The notes under the pieces are model-generated. The model was given only the letters and a program-made list of their open reading frames with translations. It was not told the origin of the DNA and did no database searches. From Craspedostauros australis (Eukaryota; Bacillariophyta; Bacillariophyceae; Mastogloiales; Achnanthaceae), in assembly GCA_026770025.1 (NCBI GenBank), contig JAMXDE010000061.1, positions 1 to 64,000 on the forward strand: 64,000 nt of DNA. Reading direction: 5' to 3'. Each line of letters starts with the position of its first letter. Positions within the stretch are counted from its first letter, which is position 1. Shown here one piece after another: positions 30,331-42,071 of this stretch. The position numbers and the translations under genes were made by a program.

Positions 30331-31773
30331 ATGGCGGATCAAGGCAACCAACCCGACGACGCCACAGCCGCAACCGCACCTGCAGGACAAGCAGCCGCAC
30401 AACCACAGGCAGCACAGCAACAGCCACAAGCAGGGGGACAGCCCATCGCTCTGAACATGGCACAGCTCGTCCAAATCATCCAGCAGCAAGTGGCAACACA
30501 AGTCCAAGCAGCAGCAGCACAGCCAGTCGTCCAAGCCAATCCGAATCCGCCAGCCAACCAGCAACCAGCACAGTTCGCTGTAACACCATATGGATCTCTC
30601 ATCGACCCAACGACCAAGACAGGCGCTGCTCTCATCAAGACAGCACAAGAAAAGCTCAGCGACGACAAGTTCGAAGGTGCTCCAGAGAACATCAACGTCT
30701 TCCTTGCCAACATTCGCACTCGCGCGATGATGATGCAATGCATTGACATCTTCCAAGTCGCCACAACAACAGGCATGTACAACATCCTTGACAACTATCC
30801 ACTCACCACCATCGACCATGTGCGCACCAGTGCCACATTGCGTCACATCAATGACAGCGTTGAGAAGCAATCTGCGCACCTCATAGGTGTCGCCATCCTC
30901 AACTTGCTGAGCCCCAACCTCGTCAATCGCATCCTGCCACAGCGCAGCACATACGAGATCAACGGACTCATGGATGGACCAACGCTCCTACGCGTCGTCC
31001 TCTCTCATGTCAGCATCGACACGGATGACCTCAGCACGAGCATCCGCATGAATCTACATCGGTTGAAGCTCAAAGACTTCGACAACGACATCAAGAAGCT
31101 GAACGACCACGTTCGCAATCAAGTCTTCACTCTACAGTCCAAAGGCAAAGCAGTCGGCAGCGAAGTGACCTTTGCACTCATCACTGCATACAACACAGCA
31201 GACAATGAGGAGTTCGTCAACCGCATCCAGCGTTGCAGCGACTCCGGTACTCCAGACTACGTCAGTCTCATGAACACCGCCGAAACCAAGTACCAGAGCT
31301 TGGTCAACGCCGGCACATGGAACCGCCTTTCCCGCGACAAGCAGCTCCTCGCCCTCCGAGCCGAGACGAAGCAGCTCAAAGCCTCGCTCACCAAAGCATC
31401 CGGCAAGCAAGCAAACAACAAGAAAGACAACAAAGGGACAGCTTGCCACAAGCGCAGCAACCACCCTCTTGCCAATCGCGATCCGCCAAAGGGCAACAAT
31501 CCCAAGCACTTTGTCCACCAAGGAACAACCTTCCACTGGTGTGACAACCACAAGGCATGGGGCAAGCACAAGACATCCGACTGTCGCGCCCGATCCGGCA
31601 AGAACGCTGACTCCTCTGGGAAGAAGCGCCAGTACGACAAGAAATCGTCCTCGTCCAAATCCGTCAAGGTCCATGCCAAGTCAGCTCCTCACGTTCGCTT
31701 CGACGACAGCAATGGCCACAACAACAGTAGCCAGCATTCCACTCCCAGCGATGGAAACGTCAGTGAGAACTGA
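30331..31773 (+). CDS. Copia C Gag
   Basis: The start is taken at 30331, where ATGG follows GCGACC, a good eukaryotic start context; an in-frame ATG at 30277 adds 18 residues. The protein begins with an Ala/Gln-rich stretch (about residues 10-80). A helical capsid-like region follows (S-D-D-K-F-E-G-A-P-E-N-I-N-V-F). A C-terminal zinc-binding segment W-C-D-N-H-K-A-W-G-K-H-K-T-S-D-C has His in place of the second Cys (C-x2-H-x5-H-x4-C). The basic tail ends at TGA (31771-31773), after which the same frame continues directly into protease. Gag packages element RNA in the cytoplasmic particle. Confidence 0.85.
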   Translation: MADQGNQPDDATAATAPAGQAAAQPQAAQQQPQAGGQPIALNMAQLVQIIQQQVATQVQAAAAQPVVQANPNPPANQQPAQFAVTPYGSLIDPTTKTGAALIKTAQEKLSDDKFEGAPENINVFLANIRTRAMMMQCIDIFQVATTTGMYNILDNYPLTTIDHVRTSATLRHINDSVEKQSAHLIGVAILNLLSPNLVNRILPQRSTYEINGLMDGPTLLRVVLSHVSIDTDDLSTSIRMNLHRLKLKDFDNDIKKLNDHVRNQVFTLQSKGKAVGSEVTFALITAYNTADNEEFVNRIQRCSDSGTPDYVSLMNTAETKYQSLVNAGTWNRLSRDKQLLALRAETKQLKASLTKASGKQANNKKDNKGTACHKRSNHPLANRDPPKGNNPKHFVHQGTTFHWCDNHKAWGKHKTSDCRARSGKNADSSGKKRQYDKKSSSSKSVKVHAKSAPHVRFDDSNGHNNSSQHSTPSDGNVSEN

Positions 31774-34700
31774 CATGAAGGCACGCCCATCCAGTCAATG
31801 CTATCAGTCACAGCACTGCAAGGCATCTCCGCGATGCAGACAACATTGCATCAGATGGGTGATGTGCCAATCGGAATCGACACCTGCACGTCGGCCACAG
31901 TCTCTGGACAACGTGGCGACTTCAGTAACGATCTTCAGCCAGTCCACGGCATGGCCATACAAGGAGTTGGAGGGTCCATCCCCATTCAATCCAAGGGCAC
32001 ACTATCCTGGACAATATTCGATGATGGCGGCCAGCCACTGCGGATAAAGATAGCCAACGCTTACTACGCGCCACGGCTTCGTATTCGACTGTTCTGTCCA
32101 CAGCAATGGTCAGACCAAGGTCCCCGCGATCATCACGGCAGGCACCTGCGTACTTGCACAACCTACAGCAACCACACAGTCCTGCGCTCCTCGCGTCACA
32201 AGGTCACTGTCTACCATCATCCTGGCACCAACCTGCCTCTGATGTCCGTCATCCGCACCAAGCGATATGCGCCAGCATTCCTCGCTACCTCCAGTCCTCC
32301 AAGCGACTCTGAACTTCTCAACATCACCAACGTCCCCGACGACATGATGGAGGTTCATGAAGACCCCAAGCTCGCCGAGTTGAGGCCCGATCCTCTCCAA
32401 GACAACAACGCACTGGTCCGCGATCAGTCGGCAACACATCCTGTTGGTGCATCCGATGCACAGGGACAGCTACTTCGGTGGCATCATCGCTTGGGGCACC
32501 TTCCCTTCCGTGTCTTGCGCAACATGGCATCACACGGGATCATACCATGGCACTTGGCCAAGGCCGAGTTCCCTCTCTGCTCTGGGTGCATCTATGGCAA
32601 AGCCGTCCACCGGCGCAAGCCAAATCGCATCACACGCGTCGTCAAGCGAGCGCGATTCCCAGGGCACATAGTGTCCGTCGATCAGATCGTCTCTCGCCAG
32701 CCTGGGGTGCTTCCGCAGCAAAAGGGCACGCACACCTGGTCGCGATACACATGCGCGACAGTGTTCGTTGATCAGTACTCCGGTATTGACTACGTTCACT
32801 TGCAGCTCACCCAGTCTGGTGCCGACACACTGCAAGCCAAGCAGGCATTCGAGCGCTATGCTCACTCATTTGGTGTCCGCATACACCACTACCACGCCGA
32901 CAACGGCAGATTCGCTGAGCAGCTGTTCCGCACAGCTGTCGCATCAGCCAATCAAACCATCACATTCTGTGGAGTCAACGCTCATCATCCGAATGGCGTC
33001 GCCGAGCGACACATCCGCGACCTCCAAGAGTCCGCTCGCTCGATGCTCCTGCATGCACAGCACCATTGACATGATGCCATTCATCCGTCTCTGTGGCTGT
33101 ATGCTCTGCGCTACGCCTCCGAGATCCAAAGGAACGCTGCTCGAGAGGGAGGTTTATCGCCACTCGAGCGATTCGCGCAGATCGAGGTCCGACCCTCAAT
33201 GCAACACTTTCACACATTTGGATGCCCTGTATACATCCTCAAGGCCGCACTCCAACAGGGATCTCAGGTTCCCAAGTGGAGCAGCCGCGCCAACATCGCC
33301 ATCTTCCTTGGCATGTCAGCTGAACATGCAAGCAGCGTGCCTATCGTTCTCAAGATTGACACAGGGTACATTTTGCCACAGTTCCATCTGAACTTCGACG
33401 ACAGGTTCCAAACAGTCAAGACCAACCCGCTAATGCGTCCTGGCGCATCACAGTGGCAGCGTCTCACGCACATTGACAAACCAGCCAAGCTCTCGCAGCA
33501 GATGCGCTCCGAACACATCACACGTGCTGTTCAGCACCAGCTTTCCGCAAGCACACGTCCTCCAGGGACCACACATGCTGCACCTGACGCCAAGCCATTC
33601 CAGCTTGACATGCAGCACAAGTTGCAAAGCCTTCCGAGGCACAACCTTCCAAGGTGCAGCCTTCCAAGGCAACGTCTTCCAAGACAACCAGCAAGCTCAC
33701 CTTCCGAGGGAGCTACGCCTACACACGCCATCGCCACGCAGAACGCATCACAATCCGCTCCATCCGCAACAGAACGTGCAGACACCAACCAGCTTACACT
33801 CCAACTCCAATCATACCACACGCACACAGCTCGATTCTTCCATGCATCCAACATCCTCAACATGAACTCCGGTGATCTGCACCCCATGTCATTCGCAGCA
33901 ACGCTCGCAGACGATGACACCATGTACTGGGGGCAAATGCAGAAGCAGAACGACCGTGACAAATTCATCGAGGCAATGCATAAAGAGATCGAAGACCACC
34001 AATCCAGACAACATTGGGAGGTTGTGCAACGCAATCAAGTGCCAAAAGGGCACAAGATCCTGAAAGCCGTCTGGTCATTCAAACGCAAACGCAGACTCGC
34101 AACCGGCGAAATCTACAAATGGAAAGCACGGCTATGTGTGCATGGAGGAGAGCAACAATATGGTGTCAACTACTGGGAACCATTTGCTCCAGTCGTGCAA
34201 TGGTCCACCATTCGGACATTCCTCACTATGGCCGTCCAACAGCGTTGGCACACCTGCCAAATCGTTTTCGTTCTGGCGTTCCCGCAAGCGGATGTGGAAT
34301 GCGACATCTTCATGCAAGTACCTCAGGGGTGCAACGTGGATGGAGACAGCAGGTCTCACGTTCTCAAGCTCAAGAAGAATCTGTACGGCACCAAGCAAGC
34401 AGCTTTGGTATGGCACTGACACGTGGTTGACGGCCTGATGCAGCATGGATTCCGACAAAGCCAAGTCGATGAATGCCTTCTCTACAAAGGCGACACATCC
34501 ATTCTGCTGTACGTCGACGACGCCATCATCATTGGCCCACACAAGCACAAGATTGATGACATCATCGAGCGCCTCAAGGCACGGTTTACACTAACCGATG
34601 AAGGCAACATGAGTGAGTACCTGGGTGTTCACATCCAACGCACTGAGGACACCATCACTCTCACACAACCGCAACTCATAGACCGAATCATACCAGCAGC

Positions 34701-35502
34701 CAAGATCGATCCTAATGCACCAGGACGAACCTATTCGACGCCAGCCGTCAAACCGCTCTTACACAAAGACACGGGTGGCCCCGCTGCCACTTGACGATTC
34801 GATTATCGATCGGTTGTGGGGATGCTCAACTTCCTCACACGATCGACGAGACCTGACATCTGCTTCGCAGTCCATCAATGCGCACGCTTCATGGCTCATC
34901 CGATGAAGTCACACGAAGATGCCATCGAACGGGTTGTACGATACCTCGCTCACACACGGGATAAGGGACTCCGCATCTCACCGACCAACGACTCCATTCA
35001 CTGCTATGCTGATGCAGACTTCGCAGGAGGCTTCTCACAAGCCAACAACGACCCCAACACGGCAAAAAGTTGCACTGGATACGTCATCCTGTACGCAGGA
35101 TTCCCCATCATATGGAACTCCAAACTGCAAACAGAAGTTACGCTCAGCACCACAGAAGCCGAGTATGTAGCTCTCAGCCAAGCTCTACGAGAGGTTATAC
35201 CCATGATACACCTCATCAACAAAATGAAGCAGCACATATCGTCATTCGACACTTCGCCACCAACAGTTCACTGCACAGCATTTGAGGACAACTCCGGTGC
35301 CCTCGAACTCGCCAACGCACCCAGAATGCGTCCTCGTACCAAGCACATCAATGTCAAATACCATCACTTCCGTGAAGCTGTCAGCAAAGGGCTCATCACC
35401 ATCGAAAAGGTCGACACGTTGGACCAGATGGCTGACATATTCACCAAGCCCTTGGCACGCCCACTATTCGAATCTCTGCGATTGCGATTGTTGGGATGGT
35501 AA
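31774..35502 (+). pseudogene. Copia C Pol: protease, integrase, RT, RNase H in one frame with internal TGA codons
   Basis: A single frame, shared with gag, runs to TAA at 35500-35502. It is broken only by TGA at 33067, 34417 and 34792 and has no frameshift. Protease: G-I-D-T-C-T-S-A-T-V (about 31875). Integrase finger: W-H-H-R-L-G-H ... C-S-G-C (32478-32592). Core residues: S-V-D-Q-I-V (about 32680), H-A-D-N-G-R-F (about 32900), N-G-V-A-E-R-H (about 33000). Reverse transcriptase: Q-I-V-F-V-L-A-F-P-Q-A, where the motif A Asp is replaced by Val, and Y-V-D-D (34510-34521). RNase H: Y-A-D-A-D-F-A-G, T-T-E-A-E-Y-V-A, E-D-N-S-G-A-L-E. The missing RT Asp should abolish activity even if the stops were read through. 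Confidence 0.9.
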
Positions 35503-35524
35503 GCGCGGTCCGCCCGTGCCACCG

Positions 35525-35535
35525 ACAAGAGGGAG
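35525..35535 (+). other. Copia C polypurine tract
   Basis: ACAAGAGGGAG immediately precedes the short LTR and follows the RNase H stop by about 25 bases, the expected place for plus-strand priming. Confidence 0.7.
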
Positions 35536-35723
35536 TGTGCAGATTTAGTGCCAATTCACGAATCTGGCCGAATCTGAACAATGAGTGTCGATGGACAGAC
35601 GATACCGCACAAACCACGCGTAGGATCCACGTTGAGCAAATGACCGCTCCGCACAGTCATAATTTTTCAGAACAGACAGGTTTCACCCCCCCAACACCTC
35701 CGGTCACGTGAAAAACCTGCACA
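35536..35723 (+). repeat. Copia C 3' LTR (188 bp)
   Basis: Begins TGTGCAGATTT and ends AAAAACCTGCACA, giving TG...CA ends in an imperfect inverted repeat. Two further copies of the family lie at 53686-53871 (minus) and 53974-54056 (plus, partial). No copy was found upstream of gag, so the 5' LTR is missing or lies beyond recognition. Confidence 0.8.
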
Positions 35724-36246
35724 CAGAGCATCTCAGGATCAGGAAAACAAGTTGAGCAAATTGGAAACAATCCATCGCAACATCTCAAAAAATAAATAAA
35801 TGGGATCGCCGTGTATGACCCCATTCAGGACAAAAAGGTAGTATCCTGCCGATTTTTTATCGGACAACATGACTTTTTTGGCAAACGATGTGGCGTGTTG
35901 TCCATTAGGGCCATATTTAATTAGCTAGCTTCTACGACACAAATACCTGGCTGACTTGTCTTCAGCGTGGACGAAAATGCTGACGTCAACGACGGTCGAT
36001 GTCAGACCACGATTGTATTCAATGGTGTGGATGGTGATGTTGTGACAGTTTCGGTGTCGCGTTGATTCCTCACGTTGTCGATGATTTGGCTCGGTTGCGT
36101 GTTTCCTCCTTCGCGCGTGTTGCGCAAAGCAGCACAGCGTTGGTGGTGGCACCCCTTCGTGTCAGCTGCAACAGCAACACTTGCGAATACCACACAACAC
36201 AGAAATATATTATATGATGTCATGGAGCACAATGGCTTTTTCCTTG
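35724..36246. other. Short spacer between Copia C and the LINE target
   Basis: No gene recognised. A minus-strand stretch at 36002-36232 begins with a hydrophobic, signal-like segment but is short and unsupported. It contains the left arm of an inverted repeat at 35812-35862. Confidence 0.4.
35812..35862 (+). repeat. Left arm of inverted repeat flanking the LINE
   Basis: GACCCCATTCAGGA, then AAAGGTA, TATC and TGCCGATTTTT, matched in reverse complement at 45360-45410 with a handful of differences. Confidence 0.65.
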
Positions 36247-36258
36247 GTATGCAAAATA
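36247..36258 (+). repeat. LINE target-site duplication, left copy
   Basis: GTATGCAAAATA, identical to 44541-44552. Confidence 0.75.
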
Positions 36259-36289
36259 AATATATAAATAAGTAACTCAGTGATTACAT

Positions 36290-37010
36290 CATAGATGTGC
36301 CATGAGGATACCCTCGCCTCCATAGGCCCTGTGGGGCCATGTTTTGAGCGAGCTGTCAAGTGTCCCTTCTCAAGCCATCCCCAGCCACGACGCCATGCTC
36401 GCCTCTTGGCTTGTATCGTTCGCGATCGTCGCTGCGCTTTCACCACCGCTTGGATGGCTATCATAGAGTTCACCCACTGTTTCATTTGTTCCTTCATACC
36501 GTACTTGATACTGCAGCCTTCTTGGAGTAGATGTAGCTCTGATTCGTTGATGTCCTGGCTCGCACCTTGTATCAGTCTCCGTACCCGCCTACGCAAGTCC
36601 CTTGCTGCCAGGTGTTGTTCTTCGTTGTGCACTTTGGCGTTTCTGGCCATCCACACCTCCCAGGGCACTTTCTGTATCCATCGCACCATATCCCGAGCCC
36701 ATGCTTTTGTGTCTGGATATCGGCACTCGTGCGTCATCATCCAGTGCTCCTACTGGCTTTCTCAGTCCTCGTGCAGAAGCCCTGCCAGTAGTGGGGACCA
36801 TCCAATGGTACTTTGTGCGTCATTTGAGCGTACATTCCTCCTCCTTTTCACCCAACCCACTCTCATGTTCCTTACCAATTGTGGGGACATTCCAATCTCC
36901 ACCATGTGATCCACTAGGTTCGAGGTGGCGATCGTCCATGCCTCATGATGTTCTGGGCATTGCAACACATGCTGGGTGGTTTCGTCATGCCTGCAGAACT
37001 TGCATTTGGC
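36290..37010 (-). pseudogene. LINE ORF2 C-terminal zinc finger and tail
   Basis: The finger C-K-F-C-R-H-D-E-T-T-Q-H-V-L-Q-C is followed about 85 residues later by W-E-V-W-M-A-R-N-A-K-V-H, typical of the tail after the finger in I/R1-like LINE proteins. The tail is Arg/Lys-rich. Its open frame runs past the element end into the target duplication, so the true stop was lost or lies in a neighbouring frame (a TGA at about 36291 in that frame). Confidence 0.7.
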
Positions 37011-37423
37011 CAATGACATCTGTCCGGTCTGGAGCAACTTCTTGTTGACCCCAATGAATCCAGAGGCCCACTTCGAAATGAACATGGTCAAGCTGCAGTT
37101 TTGCTTGGACTGCGCGCCGCCTTGTCCGTGCGCCAATCGACCTGGTCCAGCTGGTTGCTGTCCAACTGGAACTTCGAGGACCAAATCTTCATCGCTGAGG
37201 CAGACTGAAGGAGCTCATTCATCGCACCTGGGTCCACGTGTGAGTGGTTGTCTTTGCGAAGCTGGAGTCGCCACCTGCTGGTGTCAGTGGACCAGGTTCG
37301 CACGTTGGGTCTCTGACAGGTTTCTTCCCAGAATTGCTTGGCTTTCTTGTCGGCCTCCACGTTGAGCTGCTCCAGCACCGTCAGCTTTTTGCAGGTGGCT
37401 TCTTGGTGCCCCTTCACCCATTT

Positions 37424-38143
37424 CTACTTCAGCAAAGCCAGGATCTGCCATTGGAGCCTCCTGATTTCTGTGAGAACATCCCAGTCCTTTTGGCTTGGTA
37501 GCAAGTTGTCCTCCTGTGCTTGCAAGAGCACCTGTTTGCCGTCCAGGGCAACGATGATCACACTGCCCTCGTGGATTCCTGGCATCTCCAAGACGATTGC
37601 AAGGGACGCCCATATCCCAGCTAACTCACTTCCGTAGGCACTGTGAACTTCTGGGGCCCCCAGAACGAACGTTTGGCAGTACATGTACTGCTGGGATTTG
37701 ACGTCAAACGCAATCGATACTGATGTCCCTTGCCTGTCTTTGGACGACCCGTCGCTCACCATCAAAAGTCTGTTGTGGCTTGCTGCCCTCATCGCCTTGT
37801 GGAGCACCATGTCCCCCACCAGGTTTCCAATCGGATCATATGCAGCGGTGGGCTCGTCAGGAGGCTTTGTGAGCCCAACATGCCTGCCCCATTCAATTCC
37901 GCGTTCTGTGGAAACCACAGAGACTCTCTTGGCGTTCGCTGGAGCTTCAGCCACTGTCGCAATTTGAGTGTACTGCTTCCTTTGGGTCCGGCTTCGTCGA
38001 TACAGTCGATACCATAGAATCGGAGAGGCAGCCAGGTCCAAGATGTCATCTTGATATGGCTCCTTCCACCATCGCCACAACCTGTCATTGCAGTGCCACT
38101 TGCCCAATGGTCGGTGTAACGTTATACCTCGGTACCATATCAA
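37424..38143 (-). pseudogene. LINE ORF2 RNase H domain
   Basis: M-V-S-D-G-S-S-K-D-R-Q-G-T-S, S-A-Y-G-S-E-L-A-G-I and I-I-V-A-L-D-G-K supply the Asp, Glu and Asp of an RNase H1 fold in the right order and spacing. This is the longest clean piece of ORF2 (239 codons). The next finger-linked segment is in another frame. Confidence 0.8.
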
Positions 38144-39199
38144 TCTGCACCACTGTTGCCACTCCTTCCACCAACCACTTGGTAATCTCTGCAGTTGCTT
38201 TGCCCATCATCTTGGTATGATGGACGCCTGTATTCCGTCGTGCGCCTCCGACAAGATCCTGGTATCTTCGACTGACATGATGTCTGACAATCACAACACC
38301 CCTAGTTTTTGATGCACATGTTCAGGTGATAGAGCTGCGCCCCCTTCACCTGCTGCCGGATCCAGATATCCATCAGAAAGGAGCCACCTTCACGCTGCGT
38401 TTTGCTGGACATCGTTGTTTCGCACACCTCAATGCCGGTACCCTGGAGTTGACCCCACAGACCAGCAATCCAGAATTTGGTTGTGCAATGTCCGAGCCAA
38501 GCATACGAGTATTGGAATAGGGAACTCCCTACCCCTAGCTCCTCCTTGAGCGCTTGCACCGAGCACTTGATCATCTTGCCGGTCTGGGCCCCCGATGAAC
38601 CTCATCGAAAGCCAGCTGAATCTGAGCCATCAGCTGGGAATTGGCAGGGTTTACAATGCCCAGCTCTCCAAGGGATTTCGTGCCGTCCACCAGATCTCTT
38701 GGCAGGGTTTGCGAGCAGCCCATCTTTGGCAGGAACACTAGTAGCGCCAGCGCCATGATTTATTGCCACTGCGTCTGGGTGAGCTGGACTAGCGGCAAGG
38801 CGTACTCAATTGCCTTCATGAATCTCAGTGTAAGCGCCAATCTTGCGTCCTCTGGGGAGATCTACGCAGTACGCATCCTTCCTCTGAAGTCTTCGGCTTT
38901 CTTCTGCAGCTGCTGTACTTGCTCCCCATTGTCTCTGTCGAACTCAATGAGCACGCCCAGGTGAACAGCGGCTGATCCATCGTCTTGTTGGGGATCTCCG
39001 CTCTTGTACCTTTTCCTTCGTCGATGCGAATACTGGTGGTGGCCTTGGCATCGCGCCGTTCCCATTTATCGGTGTTGAACTTGGGTTGGATGGCCCACCA
39101 TGCTGACTTCTCTGGTACCAGCGCTCCTCCTGTGACTTGCAACAGTTGGCTCTAATCCTGGACTGTCTGTTTCAAGGCTTTGGTATCGGCACTGTCGTG

Positions 39200-40450
39200 C
39201 TCCTGTTACTCGAGTCGGATCAGGTCGGTATCATCAACAAACGCCGAGCCTAGCACTGGTATGAACTCTCTGGCAGACTGGCCAAGGCCAATGTGTGGCC
39301 TATTCTTGTCACGGCCTTAAACATGACAGAGCTGATACCAGCCCAGATTGCAGGGCCTGCCCCATTGTCTTGTCCAATGCCATGCATGTCACAGTCAGTG
39401 CCTTTTTTGTAGCACCTGCTGGACACTCCGTATGCAGTGCTGATGTGGTGTCTGGTGTCGCGTAGGGTTTTGAACATGCTCCTTGTAGTCGATCCGTTCG
39501 CACCCGCGGCCATTTTCGCCACAGCCGCAAAGTTGGGTATGATCCTGTTGTAACACGACTTTGCATCATTGGAACAGAACACCACTGTTACCTTCTGTTG
39601 GAATCCGAGGACAATGGTGAGCTGCTTGCTCAGTGCAACACTCATTGCCAATCTGCGCTTTCGGCTCCCAAACTGAAAGCCCAATAGCCAGCCGGCCTTC
39701 TCCGCTGTCTGCATTATCTGCTTGCCGAGTCGCTTGTTGTTCAGGTTGAACTGCGCGTCCATGAGCTGTATCGTATGCATTTTCAATGTTGAACACTTGT
39801 GCCTTCTTGAGAATTTCCACATTGGTAACATGTTGCCATGGTTTTGGAGAATGCTCAGTCTGGTATGGTGCCTCCTTCAGCATTGTATCCAAGTGGGCCA
39901 GTGCCTGAACCGTTGCAGCAGCCTTGTAATGACCAAAATGGGCACAGCTCAGCTCTGAATTGGTGAGCTCCGTCTGCTTTTTCAGGCCTTCGAATGCTCC
40001 ATTACAGTGAGTTCTGACTCGTCCTGCGCAATAGACTCAAGGGACTCCAACAGAACCCTGATCATGGGGTCAATTGTCTCTGGTATGGGCGCCTCCGTCT
40101 CAACGAGCTGTTGTCCAAGTTCTGGTATCCATATACGGTCCATGAGTTGCTTGCCCTGGCCGATCATACAGGGGGCGCTGTTGACCTGGGAGAACCTCTT
40201 CTTGTTTTCCCGGATGCATGCTATGACTATCTTGTACTGCTCATTACATTCATGCAGCTATCCTTTGTTGTCCGTTAACAGAACTTTGGTGGTCATCAAT
40301 TTGCCTTGCCCGAATGCCGCTCTGAGGCAGCCGGCTTGCTCTCGCTGCTTCTCCCTGTTCAGGAGCATTTGTAGAGCGGCTTCGTACTCCTGTTCGTTTG
40401 AGTCATGTCGTTGTCTCGCCATCCGCAACAGGTGATCTTGCCTCACTTGT
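39200..40450 (-). pseudogene. LINE ORF2 reverse transcriptase
   Basis: The minus strand shows C-S-N-D-A-K-S-C-Y-N-R-I (palm Asp), then G-I-G-Q-D-N-G-A-G-P-A-I-W (the LINE G-x-x-Q-G-x-x-x-S/G-P box, altered), and F-V-D-D-T-D-L at 39241-39221 (catalytic F-V-D-D at 39230-39241). The last motif is in a different frame from the first two, so the domain is not translated intact. Confidence 0.75.
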
Positions 40451-40959
40451 GTGTGCTCTATATTTTGCTTCTAGTAGGCTTTGTATGCTTCAGAGCACAT
40501 TTGCTGCACTTGTTGGAGGTTCATGCCTTCCTTGAGGCCTACCCGCTTTCTGGCTCGCCAATGAAGAGAGGGGTTCACTTTCACACCCAGGAGATGCTTC
40601 ACCTCAAGTGACCAGAGTTGAATCACGTCCTGAGAGTGTTGTATCTCTGGTGACCATGCGACTTCCTCCATTTTCAACTTTCTGCACCCTTTCTCCGTGA
40701 ATCGCCTGATCTGGTTCGTTTGTTCCAAGAGCTTGTCGAACTGGAGGCGCTGCTCTCGTGTCATGGTCCATCCTTGGGCCTTTGTTGTTGTCAACATTTC
40801 CTCCACGCGTCTGTGTATGTTGTGTTTGCTGTATTCTTCGAAAAGAGCGTCGTTATAGCGTTGTACAACCTGCACGACACTGAGCACCAGTCTATTGGGC
40901 ACGCTGGATTGAACTGGCTTTATTCCCATCCCCAGGATCTGCGCGAAGCTCATGGCCGT

Positions 40960-41930
40960 CCGTACTGCTCTATGGTCGGATGGAATTGGAGCCCCAAACG
41001 CCAGATAGCCTGATTTCTCCATCTTCCCCCTTCCATAACATAGATTGCATTGATGGGCACGTTGCTCCTGTTCCGTTGTTGTATGGCTTGTCAGGATTCC
41101 TCTCCTATTCTGTCTTCTACCACGTTTTTCATTCCAATCTTGCCCAGTTGCTTGGATATGTTGCTGTCCAGCATGTCATTGTTAAGGTTCACTCGGATCA
41201 CAATGGTGTTTCCTTCCATATTCCATCTGTGTAGTCCCTCCTGCAAGCCTATGGTCCATGCTTCGTGCAGATTGTCCTCTCTTCCTTCGGTGTCCAGGAC
41301 CCTTGATTGCTGTGCCCACACAGTACTGTGTCCTTTGGTGGATTGCCATGGCCTGTAGGCGGAAACCGCTCACAGTAGTGTGCTTCATTTTCCCTCTGAT
41401 AGAGTCCAACACCATCTTCCCATTCTGCTCTCATCAAATCTACTTTGGAATGTGCGAGCCGCCAACTGTGCAGTCACCACAATTCCTGCCCTGCCGTAAA
41501 TCCTCAGGTCCCGCTTTGCTTCGTGCGCGTTGTACGAGAAAATGTGCTTAGACCTGGAGATCCGACATCTTCCTTGCTCCGACCATTGGTCCGTGGGTCG
41601 CACATGGGCCCATCTTGTGTTGGTCTCAGCCATGAATAGCATGTCAAGGCCACTCATCCTGATGAAGTCGAAGATATCTTTTTTCTGTTGGTATGAGTGT
41701 ATGGGTATCTGGGATGCGTTCTGGAAGACGATGCATATCGTTGCCCCAGTCTTGTTGTTCATCGCATCCCTACAAGCATCGTTCAGCCTACTTGCTTCTG
41801 TGTGGACAGTCATGTCTGCCATTGTGCCATCCCTAATACACTGTGGTATAGTCCAGTGTATCTGGCCTGTGGTCAATATTTGTTGTTGTCTTGCTCCACT
41901 TATGTTAGTGGTACTGGCTTCTTTCCTCAT
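40960..41930 (-). pseudogene. LINE ORF2 endonuclease domain
   Basis: L-D-M-L-F-M-A-E-T-N-T-R-W (Mg-binding Glu), G-R-A-G-I-V-V-T and, in the next frame, P-S-D-H-R-A-V-R give the E, glycine-rich and S-D-H motifs of the exonuclease-endonuclease-phosphatase fold that nicks the target. A shift lies between the second and third. Confidence 0.75.
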
Positions 41931-42071
41931 TCTCTGTTGCTTTGTTTTGGTGAGAAAGCATTGGCGATCACTGTCGTGGTCCTTGAGTTGTGTTGGTGTG
42001 TTTCTGTATTGTTGTGTTATTGGTTCTTATTGTCTTTGTGTTTTGTTTGCTTCTACTCTTTTTTATGTTTT

